From contig CM057060.1 in assembly GCA_029945375.1 (NCBI GenBank), positions 1,364,001-1,428,000 on the forward strand: DNA of 64,000 nt. The letters are read 5' to 3'. This document shows, piece after piece, positions 36,201-46,181 of the stretch; positions within the stretch are counted from its first letter, which is position 1, and each line of letters opens with the position of its first letter. The notes beneath the pieces were generated by a model. It was not told the origin of the DNA and ran no database searches. It worked only from the letters and a program-made list of their open reading frames with translations. The stretch is from Agaricus subrufescens (taxonomy: Eukaryota > Basidiomycota > Agaricomycetes > Agaricales > Agaricaceae). The position numbers were made by a program, and so were the translations under genes.

Positions 36201-37543
36201 CTAATCCTCCCAAATATTTACGACTTCGGACTGGTGTGTCATAACAGCGACGTCTCTACGGATGGGATTAACACGTGGATATACAAACTGTTATTCGATT
36301 CATTAGCAACAGGAGTAAGAAGTCAAACGTGTATATCACGTACCTCCTCGTTGTATTCATTCATCACCTCTGCAGCAATGAGTTCCTTGTCTCTGATACG
36401 AATGTTGTAGGAGTGAATGATTATATTGAGCTGTTGCCTTGTTAGGACATGTAGGCATAGCAAGAATGGGAAATCTTACCTGCACGCTGGTCAATCCCAT
36501 AATGAACAAAAGGAGAATCCAGTTAGCCGACGAGGTTGCGGACCACAGCAGAGCGTGGATAGGCGAATATAAGCTAAATAATTCGAGCTCAAGCTCGCCA
36601 GGATTCCACGCAGATAGTTGCTGTACTTTTGAGGTTTTTGGAGGAAGGGGTCTATTCATTGTGGGTGGACTCATACCCAATAGCCAGCGCCACGAATATG
36701 AAAAAGCATACCACGCCCCAGAACGGAGCTGAGCTACAAGCGAGGGAGGTTTGAGAGGCTCAAAGTCGAGCTCGGCGGCAACCGTCCTAGCATTTGGGGA
36801 GGAGAGAGGGTCTGTAGTTTTATGGAATCGGTAGATCCGCGTGCGAGAAAAGAGATACGCCATGTTGAAGACGGAAGCGAATATGAGGAGGAGAGTCATA
36901 GGTAACGTCTTTTAGATGAGACATGAGGCAAGGAGCACAGCAGGTCTGAGAACCAACGTACCCAGTCAAACCACGGGGTCCCTTCGCCCTCATGATACAT
37001 GTCTTCCCAACCAATGTCTGAACCAGGTACTTTATTGATCTGGCTGATTCGTGTACAGAGATGCAAAAAGTGCATTGTACTGCCGATGATTCTGGCAGAA
37101 GTCTTGGGTGATGGAAGGGGTAGATTGTGTGGAAACAGCGCAATTTGAAACGCAATCGTTGACGGAATAGACGTGATCCTAGTAATAACAGATAGATTAG
37201 AACATTTTCACGTAAGAAGAGAGCATTGGGGCGACCTCTCCCACAACGAGCGTCTGCGAATGACTGCCTTTCGACGCGGCAGGCCGCTGCCACCGGGGGT
37301 AGCTAGCGATTTGCGAGCCTTGGACTTTGGTGTGGCATATGGCGGAGGCTTATGTGAACGAGCCGCCTCCCAATCAAAAGGGATGGACGAGGAGATGGAG
37401 GCGGTGGCGGCTGGTGAGCGATAGACACCTATGGACGGTCTGGAGCGGGGGGTAGAGGGCAGGGACGGCTGAGAGGGGGAGGAGGTGCGGGGCGAGGCAT
37501 TGGCCGCCGCATTGTTCTCCTGGGCAAAGCGGCGGAGGGACAT
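36201..37543 (-). CDS. Nur1/Mug154-like nuclear rim membrane protein (DUF2418-type)
   Basis: The start at 37543 gives MSLRRFAQENNAAANASPRT and a disordered Ser/Pro-rich N terminus with several Ser-Pro/Thr-Pro sites and a basic patch (LPRRKAVIRRRSLWER). Two or three membrane spans follow, including LPMTLLLIFASVFNMAYLFS and ANWILLLFIMGLTSVQ. The C-terminal exons give LNIIIHSYNIRIRDKELIAA, EVMNEYNEE and, in the last exon, FVYPRVNPIRRDVAVMTHQS with TAG at 36203-36201. I recall this arrangement (paired spans, then an EVMxEYNExFVYPR block) from the fungal Nur1/Mug154 group, which anchors chromatin at the nuclear rim; the family name is recall and not a database match. The gene is convergent with the ABC ATPase, with the tRNA between them, and divergent from the next gene by 324 bases. 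Confidence 0.6.
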
Positions 37544-37867
37544 GGCAGTCGCAGGCGCGTCCAAACACGAGGTCACCCGTTGCCGCCTCAATGCCTGTCA
37601 CAGGTGAGGTCTCAGTCTGAGGTCACGACTGTCACGTGCTGGAAATTTCTCAAACTTGCTGCTACAATCACATGATGCAACACGTGTTGGTTGAACAATG
37701 GGGGTGAAAAAACTGGGTTCATTGTGTGCTTGCTTAAATTCCTTCTCCAGCGTCACCTCCTTTCTACAACCCACCCAACTACCCACCACGACGTCAATTT
37801 TACTCCGCCCCCCTCTCACAACCTCAACATCCTTTTCTGCGCAGAGCGGTGAGACACTTCGCAAAAC

Positions 37868-39309
37868 ATGTCCTCGTTCATAACCTCAACCATGGGCCAT
37901 AAAGATAGGATGGCCGGCGATCCCTCTTCCTCACACCGTGGTGAACACCGTGAGCACCGAGACCGCGACCGCGAGCACCGTCACAGGAGCTCATCGTCTC
38001 ACCACCACCACCGCACCATCTCCTCCACTACTCTACTTCTCGTTCTTTCTCTTGTCTTGGCTGTCCTCGCAGTCATGCTCTCTCTTCCTTCTGGCGCTAC
38101 GTCCTCCGGCAGTACTGGCACTGGTACCGGCTCCGGCTCCGACACTGGCGCGGGTGTCTTGAGCTACCTGACACCGAAGCGAACCCAGGCGCTCATTGCT
38201 CGCGAGAGCGCCGTCGCTCATCGTGAAGCAGAGGTCGCACGTCGCGAAGCAGAGCTCTTAGTCGGGGCTCCCGGCGGCGTCATTCCTTCACCTCCATCTT
38301 GCCCCGCCTGTCTTCCTTCGACGACTATCGAAACCATTACCATTCCTGCTCCCCCCGCTGCTACCATCATCAAGGAGATTGTCAAAGAAGATTCTCTCAC
38401 ACCTCCCGGCTGGACCGGAGCCCGTGCTGAAGAACTCCTCGAACGTGAACTGAAAATAACCGAGCGTGAGCGAGATATCAGCAAGCGCGAGGAGAACGTA
38501 AACCGTCGCGAACATGATGCTGCTCGCCGCGAATCGTGGATCATGGAACAACTCATGTATGTTCTCTTCACTGTTTATTGAGGATACTCTCTGATATCTT
38601 TGCAGCTCCCTTGGAAATGACAACCCTCAAAATGTTGAAGAAGAATACGTTTATGAACCTGCTCCTCCCAAGCGAAAAGTCCCTAAGGTACCCACGCCTC
38701 CTATCCGTCGATCCGACCTTTAGGACGATGGGGGAACAAACGATGTCTCTTAGTCCAGTCCGTAGGAATCCCTCCTTGCCCCTGCTTATCTTATCCCTAT
38801 GGGCTAGGGGGACTACGGCACTCCCTCCTTGTCCCCCTCGTCCTTGATCGTTGAGAATACGTCGATCGTATATTAGCGTATATTAGATCATGATCGAATC
38901 TCAATCGATCGGTCGCTTGCCTGTCGCGCTACGCGTCGTCCACGTGATGGGCTTGTGACCGGCTTGCTTTCATCTTTATCTCGATTTCTCGACATCTTTG
39001 GCTGACGATTCCTTTTTTTAGTACCAGGAATACCAAGAATACCAGGAACTGCCGCCCATGGTTGCTGAAACTATTCAAGAAACTTTGATCAAGACTGAAA
39101 CCGTCTATGTACCTCCACCTGCTAGTACTCGTCCCGCTGCCAAGCCGTCTCCTGTCTCCCCAAGCCAGTCAAAAACAGATTCTAGTCCTCGCACAACTGA
39201 AGTTGAAGTTGAAGTTGTTACCGAGTATGAGGAGCCTCCTTCTATGACTGCCGCTCGTCCTCGGGTCACGAGGCCTCCTCCTGGCCGTTGGTTCGGTGGT
39301 GGCTGGTAG
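37868..39309 (+). CDS. Unrecognised single-span membrane protein with charged coiled coil
   Basis: I do not recognise this protein. The start at 37868 opens an N terminus extremely rich in His, Arg, Asp and Ser (HREHRDRDREHRHR, SSSSHHHHR), followed by one membrane span (TTLLLVLSLVLAVLAVMLSL), a Gly/Ser/Thr linker, and a charged helix where Arg-Glu recurs every seven residues (ARESAVAHREAEVARREAEL). After a Pro-rich linker with CPAC there is a second such helix (ERELKITERERDISKREENV, NRREHDAARRE). The tail has a TyrGlnGlu repeat (YQEYQEYQE), a Glu/Val-rich part and a basic-aromatic end (RPPPGRWFGGGW). Three exons: introns at 38557-38605 (49 nt) and 38688-39021 (334 nt, unusually long here). 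A role as a membrane-anchored scaffold is possible, but this is only inferred from shape. Confidence 0.75.
38846..38910. repeat. Imperfect inverted repeat with internal 10-bp tandem repeat, inside a long intron
   Basis: The arm at 38846-38867 (GATCGTTGAGAATACGTC then GATC) is an imperfect reverse complement of 38892-38910 (GATCGAATCTCAATCGATC), apart from a four-base insertion and a few mismatches. The spacer holds two copies of CGTATATTAG in tandem (38867-38886). The element lies in the 334-base intron of the membrane coiled-coil gene. It could fold as a hairpin in the pre-mRNA or be a remnant of a small inverted-repeat transposon. Confidence 0.55.
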
Positions 39310-39691
39310 AATTCCAATAATTTCTTTGTTCTAACGTGCTTCATCTTGATTTCTTGTATTTTTTGAACCCGCCTCTTGCTCCCTGGTTTGGACCCCCCGT
39401 ATTCGAGTCTGTTATTTGCCTTACGTTAGTTACGCTTTCACGATTACTTACACGGATAGTAGAGCAATTGTCTTCTTGACAGTAGAAGATGATAGTCTTA
39501 TGATAGTGGTAGATAGTGTAGTTTATTTCAGTAGCGTCGTGGAATATATCATGAATGCGTTTTTCAAAAGCATGTCTATGAGGGCTCAGGGCAGGTTATG
39601 TGATGATGTATAAACCTCCGAAAATAACATATCCAAACAAAGTTTCGTTCCGTTGAGAAATCCCAACTGACTCCAACCCGGAAGCATTTCC
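39310..39691. other. Intergenic region upstream of the mitochondrial PheRS gene
   Basis: These 382 bases hold the 3' UTR of the coiled-coil gene and the promoter of the synthetase gene. A plus-strand open frame at 39416-39613 has no recognisable content. I see no RNA gene or repeat. Confidence 0.45.
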
Positions 39692-41198
39692 ATGACACTT
39701 TTCCGGCCATTGGCTCGACACTTAGGGCCATGCTGCCGCAAACTCCCAAGCTGCGCAAGGACTATCTCCTCAGCTAGCCCTCATCCCTCCAAGACTGTAG
39801 AAATTATGGGCAAGCAATATCCCACAGACGAAATCACCAACATTACACCTAGCATTATATCCAAGGTGCCCCTGCGACTACACTCAAAACCTGGCCATCC
39901 ACTTAGTACCCTTCGTGGACTCATCGAATCCGCGTACCCTGATTTCGCGCACCTTTCGTCACTTTCACCTATAGTCACCCCATTCAAAAATTTCGATGAG
40001 CTCTCGTTCCCGGAGGATCACCCTGGACGCGCTGTAACGGACAGCTATTATATCAACAAAAACTTGATGTTGCGCACACATACGTCTGCACATGAAGTTG
40101 ATACTTTTAGAGATGGGAAGACGAAATGGCTGCTTACGGCGGACGTGTATAGACGCGACGAGATTGATGGTTCTCATTATCCTGTATTTCACCAAGTGGA
40201 AGGTGCAAAACTCTTTGACGCGAATGCGGATGGTCTAAAGGAAGTCGAAGAATCCAATGCTAGACTTGAAGCCGTACTGGCTAGGGAGAATATTATTATT
40301 GAAGATGTCCCGAATATATCCGATACGAACCCAGTACAAGTGGGCCATGATCCCATATTCTCCGCTGCGTTGGCGAAGAACCTAAAACTGTCTCTGAACA
40401 CTATGATTCTCAAAATATTCGGTCAAGCGGCGAGGGGTATCGTTGATAATAACGTTGGGATGGGAGAACCCCTGAGGGTTAGGTGGATTGAATCGTATTT
40501 TCCTTTCACTAGCCCTAGCTTTGAAGTGGAGGTGTTTTACCAGGGGAAGTGGCTAGAAATCCTTGGATGTGGTGTTGTCAACCAGGCGACTCTCGACACC
40601 GCAGGCAAGCTATTTATTATCATCTGGTTTCAAAGATATTGCTAACTCTTCCTCTTAGGTGTACAAGGCAAAATTGGTTGGGCCTTTGGTTTGGGACTGG
40701 AACGCATAGCTATGGTTCTTTATTCAATACCAGACATCCGTCTGTTCTGGTCAGCAGACGAACGTTTCTTGTCGCAATTCGAGCAAGGAAAAATCACGAC
40801 TTTCAAACCATACTCAAAGTACCCATCATGCTTCAAAGACGTCAGTTTCTGGCTTCCGCAGTATGTCTCGCTGCATGATAACGACTTTTGTGATGTCGTC
40901 CGTGATATTGCTGGTGATTTGGTGGAAGACGTCAAAAAGGTGGGATTCTCTCTACTTGTATATTTCTTCACATATAAACGTGCCCACAGATTGACCACTT
41001 CGTGCACCCGAAGACAAATAGAACAAGCAACTGCTTTAGAATCAACTATAGGTCTATGGATAGGTATGGTGAATTTGTGCTATGCACGTAACGCATCTAA
41101 TCAACTCTACAAGGTCGTTATCGAATGAAGAAGTGAATGATATCCAAGACCAAGTGGTGTTGCGTCTAAAAGACCAGTTCGAAGTCGAGGTGCGGTGA
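39692..41198 (+). CDS. MSF1: Mitochondrial phenylalanyl-tRNA synthetase (Msf1/FARS2)
   Basis: This monomeric class II synthetase charges mitochondrial tRNA-Phe. The start at 39692 gives a basic, hydroxylated presequence ([20 protein letters not shown]) fit for mitochondrial import. Catalytic motifs follow: [20 protein letters not shown], motif 2 region [13 protein letters not shown], then [20 protein letters not shown] and the substrate region [20 protein letters not shown] followed by [10 protein letters not shown]. Motif 3 is [20 protein letters not shown]. The C-terminal anticodon-binding (FDX-ACB) domain reads [15 protein letters not shown] and, across introns, [20 protein letters not shown] and [20 protein letters not shown]. 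It ends at TGA 41196-41198. Three introns are visible. The gene is convergent with MGE1, 173 bases apart. Confidence 0.95.
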
Positions 41199-41371
41199 TA
41201 TGCGGGGGAAAGTTATTATAAAGGCGTATTTCAGTAGAGTTGAGAGTCGTGATTAGTCGTAGCTAATAATTTTGTAATGCTGGCTTCTACTGCAACGGTG
41301 CGAGTAGTTTGGCACATAAGCAAGAAAAGAGGATGGGCCTTTCCTTGGCTCTGATAGATTTCATGGCAAAA

Positions 41372-42155
41372 TTATGTCTCCTGTGCAACACCAACTTGCG
41401 CCGCCCGCAGAATTCGATCCTTGATTTTGTATCCAGGCTTCTGGCAGTCTATGACAGTGCCAGGCTCTTTGCCAGGTATTGGCGCCTGGTACATGGCCTC
41501 ATGGGCATTAGGATCGAACTTGTCACCCGTAGGGTCGAAGGGTTTTACGTGGTATTTGAAGAGCGTCTGAAGGAGGAGGCGATGGGTTATCTCGATGCCC
41601 GTGTGTAGTTCGTTGAGATACGCTTCATGGCTTTTTGGAAGGGAATCTGATGGTGGCTCTGACTTCGAAAGAGCGGATTCCGGTACAGACTTGAGGGCCA
41701 TGGCGAGGACGTCGACTGTTTCAAGAAGATCACCCGCGAATTTTGTAATGGCGTAGTCACGCGTCTGTTCCTTCTCGCGGGCAGAGTTGCGCTGTAGATT
41801 TATGAAATCTGCGTGGAGGTACCGCAGCCGACCCTATAAATAAAGGCAGACCGGTTAAAATGGAACAAATACTGTCATATGAGTAGAAGCGACTGACTGT
41901 TAGGTCAACGACTTCGGCCTCTTTTGCCTCAAGCTTCTTGGTCAGCTCTGCCTGTTTGTCGTCGACCTTTGGTGCTTCTTCTGGCTTGTCGCTTTTCTCC
42001 TGCTCCGACGCACCACTCGGCGGCTTTTCCTCTGAGTAATGACGCCTAGGCATATGCGACATGATAGGAACACGTCGGGAAGCCGAACGTGCCAGGGACC
42101 ACGAGGAGATGGCCGCGGTAGAAGTTTTGAAGGAGTTGAAGAGGACGGAGGCCAT
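41372..42155 (-). CDS. MGE1: Mitochondrial GrpE nucleotide exchange factor (Mge1)
   Basis: Mge1 releases ADP from mitochondrial Hsp70 and so drives import and folding. The start at 42155 gives MASVLFNSFKTSTAAISSWS followed by ARSASRRVP, a typical presequence. An acidic, Lys-rich helix follows (EAPKVDDKQAELTKKLEAKE) as part of the long GrpE helix. After one intron (about 41835-41900) comes GRLRYLHADFINLQRNSARE and the four-helix region. The C-terminal beta domain is recognised by FDPTGDKFDPNAHEAMYQAP and GYKIKDRILRAAQVGVA, both strong GrpE signatures. Upstream ATG codons in the same frame would add residues before the presequence and are less likely. The gene is divergent from the C1-THF synthase gene (327 bases). 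Confidence 0.95.
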
Positions 42156-42482
42156 GGGTGTTTTGCCGAGGAAGTACGTGAAGGAGCGGAGGTGCTGGCA
42201 GTCGAAATTTGACCGGAAGCGCGTGGGAAGATGGAATGAGGCGGACCGGCGATGACAGCAAAGCAGCCCCGACGGCTGAGAAAAAAATAAAACTCGGGGA
42301 GGAGCGACCAAGAGAAGAAGAAAAAAAACACAAGCAAGGCAGAAACACAGCGCTGGTTCTCGGCGAAGCGTTGCGTGGTTGGTCGGATAAGCGGAGCCCC
42401 CATTGCCTCAAAAGGTTGGATTGTCCGGATGGCCATATATGCTCCTGTCGTCCGTTTCTTATCTATCCATCGCCTCCACACC

Positions 42483-45400
42483 ATGGCCGCGAAAACGATA
42501 GATGGCACCGTCCTCGCAAAGTATGCCCCCCTTATCTGGCCATGTAACTGCCGTCCCTCACCCTCTATCTGATCCAGGTCTATCCGCCAAGGTGTCGCAG
42601 ACAGGATAAAGGCTTTCCAAACAAACTATCCCCGCTTTCAGCCTCAGCTCGCCGTCGTGCAAGTGGGCGATCGCCCAGACTCTTCTACCTACATTCGCAT
42701 GAAGGGAAAGGCCTCTGAGGAAGTCGGTATCAACTTTCAACATATCAAAATCCCGGCTGCCACCCAAGTTGATGAAATCATTCGGGTCGTTGAGAAATTA
42801 AACAACGACGATAAAGTCAGTGGCATACTCGTGCAGCTTCCCCTCGGCGACCATATCAAGGCCGATGGTGAGCGTCGCGTGACAGAGGCTATCAGCCCTG
42901 AAAAGGATGTCGATGGGCATGTCTTCTCTTTGGTAACTCTCTGCGTCTGATAATCAGGTTGTTTTCCTCAGTTTCCATGCATACAACATCGGACATCTAT
43001 CTTCACGTGCTTCTGCGCCCCTCTTCGCCCCATGTACACCTGCTGGCGTTATCCGCCTTCTGGAATCTACCGGCGTTCCGCTTTGTGGCGCTCATGCCGT
43101 CATTCTCGGCCGCAGCGATATAGTTGGCAGCCCCGTTGCTTCAATGCTCAGAAACAGAGATGCGACGATTACTCAATGCCATAGCAAAACAAAAAACATC
43201 GAGGAAATCGTATGTAACTCCCACTCTTACTGCCCTGCTGTTAGCCAACGCTCTGCCAGGTTAAATCAGCCGACATCGTAGTCGCTGCCGTTGGTCAGCC
43301 TGAGTTCCTTAAAGGGTCTTGGCTGAAACCTGGTGCCGTCGTCATTGATGTTGGTATCAACTACTTGCCCGGTAAACTTCCTCCTTTATCTATCGTTTGT
43401 CTACTTACCAAGCACTCACAGATGCCAGCAAAAAATCTGGCCAAAGGCTGGTAGGCGACGTTGATTTTGAGTCCGCCTCCCAGGTTGCATCCCACATCAC
43501 TCCAGTGCCTGGAGGCGTTGGTCCAATCACTGTAGCAATGCTTATGGAAAACACTTTTGATTCTGCCAAGCGTCTTTGGGAAGAGTCTCGCTCCAGAACT
43601 ATCAAACCGCTTAAGCTTGACATTCTTGACAAAGTTCCTTCTGATATCGAAATTTCAATGGCGCAAACCCCAAAACCCATCACCAAGTTAGCTCGCGAAA
43701 TTGGTATTCTGCCCAACGAGCTCGAGAGCTATGGTCAATCCAAGGCTAAAGTTGACCTCAGTGTCCTCGACCGTCTTGCTTATCGCAAGGATGGCAAATA
43801 CATTGTTGTTTCTGGGTTAGCCGCGCTTTGTTTTCCTCCCAAGCAATGTGACTGAATTGCACAAGCATCACTCCTACCCCATTGGGCGAGGGTAAATCAA
43901 CCACGACCATCGGACTTGCCCAGGCTCTTGGTGCGGAACTTGGTCGGCCAAGTTTTGCTTGTATCCGCCAACCAAGCCAAGGCCCAACTTTTGGTATCAA
44001 AGGGGGTGCGGCTGGTGGCGGCTACAGTCAGATCATTCCTATGGATGAGGTGATTTCTGATCAATATTACCTTTTTTTCCAGCACCTGACACCGTTACAG
44101 TTTAATTTACATTTGACGGGTGACATCCACGCCGTTACCGCAGCAAATAACCTTCTTGGTGAATCAAACAAACAATTCATTTCCTTGGAGCATTGCTGAT
44201 TTCATTTCAAGCCGCCGCGCTCGATGCCCGAATTTTCCACGAGGCGACCCAAAGTGATAAGGTGTGTCTCGAACAAATCGCATCGCCACATCGTTATGTA
44301 TATTTATCTTAACCTTTCTATCAGGCATTGTATAGTCGGCTGGTTCCCAGTAAAAAAGGCAAACGTGAGTTTGCTCCCCTCATGCTCAAACGGCTGAAAA
44401 AGCTTGGTATTGACAAAACAAATCCTGATGAATTGACACCCGAAGAAATCAATCGCTTTGCGCGCCTTGATGTAGATCTCAATACTATTACATGGAACCG
44501 CGTTCTTGACACCAACGACCGATTCTTGCGGAAGATCACTGTTGGTCAGAATCCCACCGAACAAGGCCATGTCCGCGAGACAGGATTTGATATAGCTGTA
44601 GCTAGTGAAGTAATGGCTATCTTGGCGTTGACCACTTCGCTCCAGGATATGCAGGAACGACTTGGTGCTATGGTTGTAGCCACTGGTAAACGCGGAGATG
44701 CCATTACTGCTGATGATCTTGGTGTTAGTGGTGCCCTTGCGGTATTGATGAAGGATGCCATCAAACCCAACCTTATGCAGACTCTTCAGGTTCAATTTTT
44801 CCTTCTGATTACGGAGCCACGCACTCACATTTGTCCTCCAGGGAACACCTGTCTTTGTTCATGCTGGACCCTTTGCCAACATCGCACATGGCAACTCATC
44901 CATTCTCGCTGACCGCATCGCTTTGAAACTCGCTGGTACAGAAGAAGGCGACTCAGCAGATCGTGTTGGTTATGTTCTTACTGAGGGTGGATTCGGTGCC
45001 GATATGGGTATGGAGAAATTCTGCAACATCAAGTGCCGTACCAGTGGACTCAAACCAGACGCGACTGTCATTGTTGCTACAACACGAGCACTTAAGATGC
45101 ACGGTGGTGGACCGGACGTTACTCCCGGGAAGCCTCTTGCAGATACCTACACCAAAGAGGACTTGGTCACTCTCAAAGAGGGGTGCAAAAATTTGGTTAA
45201 ACATATCCAAAATTCTAAGAAATTCGGTGTCAAAGTTATCGTCGCGATCAACCAATTTTCGTAAGATTTATTTCATCTTGTAACTCGGTGTATATATTGA
45301 CAGTCATATTTCTAGTTCTGATACTGAAGCCGAACTTGCGCTTGTCCGTGAAGAATCTCTTGCAGGAGGTGCAGATGGTGCAGTAGTTAGCAACCATTGG

Positions 45401-45947
45401 GCGAAGGGTGGCGCGGGCGCTCGGGCACTCGCTGAGGCCGTTATTGAAATTTGCGAGGGCGAATCACAATTCAAATATCTATATGATCTTGATCTTCCTA
45501 TTGAAAAGAAGATCGAGATCATCGCAAAGGAAATATATGGCGCGAGTGGAGTTGAACTCTCCGAGTCGGCCAAGATCCAAGTTGAGACATACACCAAACA
45601 GGGATATCGGAACCTTCCCAGTAAGCGTTCAGCGCGCATCTGTGTACCCATGAAAGATAACACAATTATAGTTTGTATGGCGAAGACTCAGTACTCGTTT
45701 TCTCACGACCCAAAGTTGAAGAATGCTCCCTCGGGTAAGTTACAGATGAACCGGTTTCAAAAAAACGATTGACATATCTTTTTCAGGGTTCATTCTCCCC
45801 ATTCGTGCTGTTCGATTATCAGCTGGTGCTGGTTTCTTGTATCCTATTCTTGGAGATATGCAAACAATGCCCGGTTTGGGAACGCGTCCTGGCTTCTGGG
45901 AAGTAGGATTAGACCCTGCAACGGGACGTGTTGTTGGTCTTTTCTAG
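42483..45947 (+). CDS. ADE3: Trifunctional C1-tetrahydrofolate synthase, cytosolic type (Ade3)
   Basis: One polypeptide carries methylene-THF dehydrogenase, methenyl-THF cyclohydrolase and formyl-THF synthetase, feeding one-carbon units to purine, thymidylate and methionine synthesis. The start at 42483 ([12 protein letters not shown]) shows no mitochondrial presequence, which suggests the cytosolic form. The N-terminal domain has [20 protein letters not shown] with the Tyr and Lys of the active site, [36 protein letters not shown] and [16 protein letters not shown]. The synthetase domain has the P-loop [67 protein letters not shown] and [14 protein letters not shown]. The end is [20 protein letters not shown] and VVGLF with TAG at 45945-45947. 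At least eight introns occur. Length is about 940 residues, normal for the family. Confidence 0.96.
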
Positions 45948-46181
45948 AATATGTTTCTATCCCACCAACAAACTAAAGGGAAGCTTCAACTCGTCTTTTA
46001 ATCGGCTACTGTTCAACCAGGGACACACGGAATTCACATGCTTTTGTTATTTTTTGTATCGATTCATCTCGGGCTTTCTGCTCCTCTCAATTTTATTAAC
46101 ATATAATTCAAAAAAAAAAAACTCTTCCAGTGATGTTATTTATTTATCTGTACGCAAGGCCCCGTCCGAGGTCCATCTCCA

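Noticed and set aside
42209..42547. Plus-strand open frame of 112 codons between MGE1 and the C1-THF synthase gene
   Set aside because: It is rich in Lys, Glu and Arg with no motif, overlaps the divergent promoter region and the start codon of the synthase in another frame.
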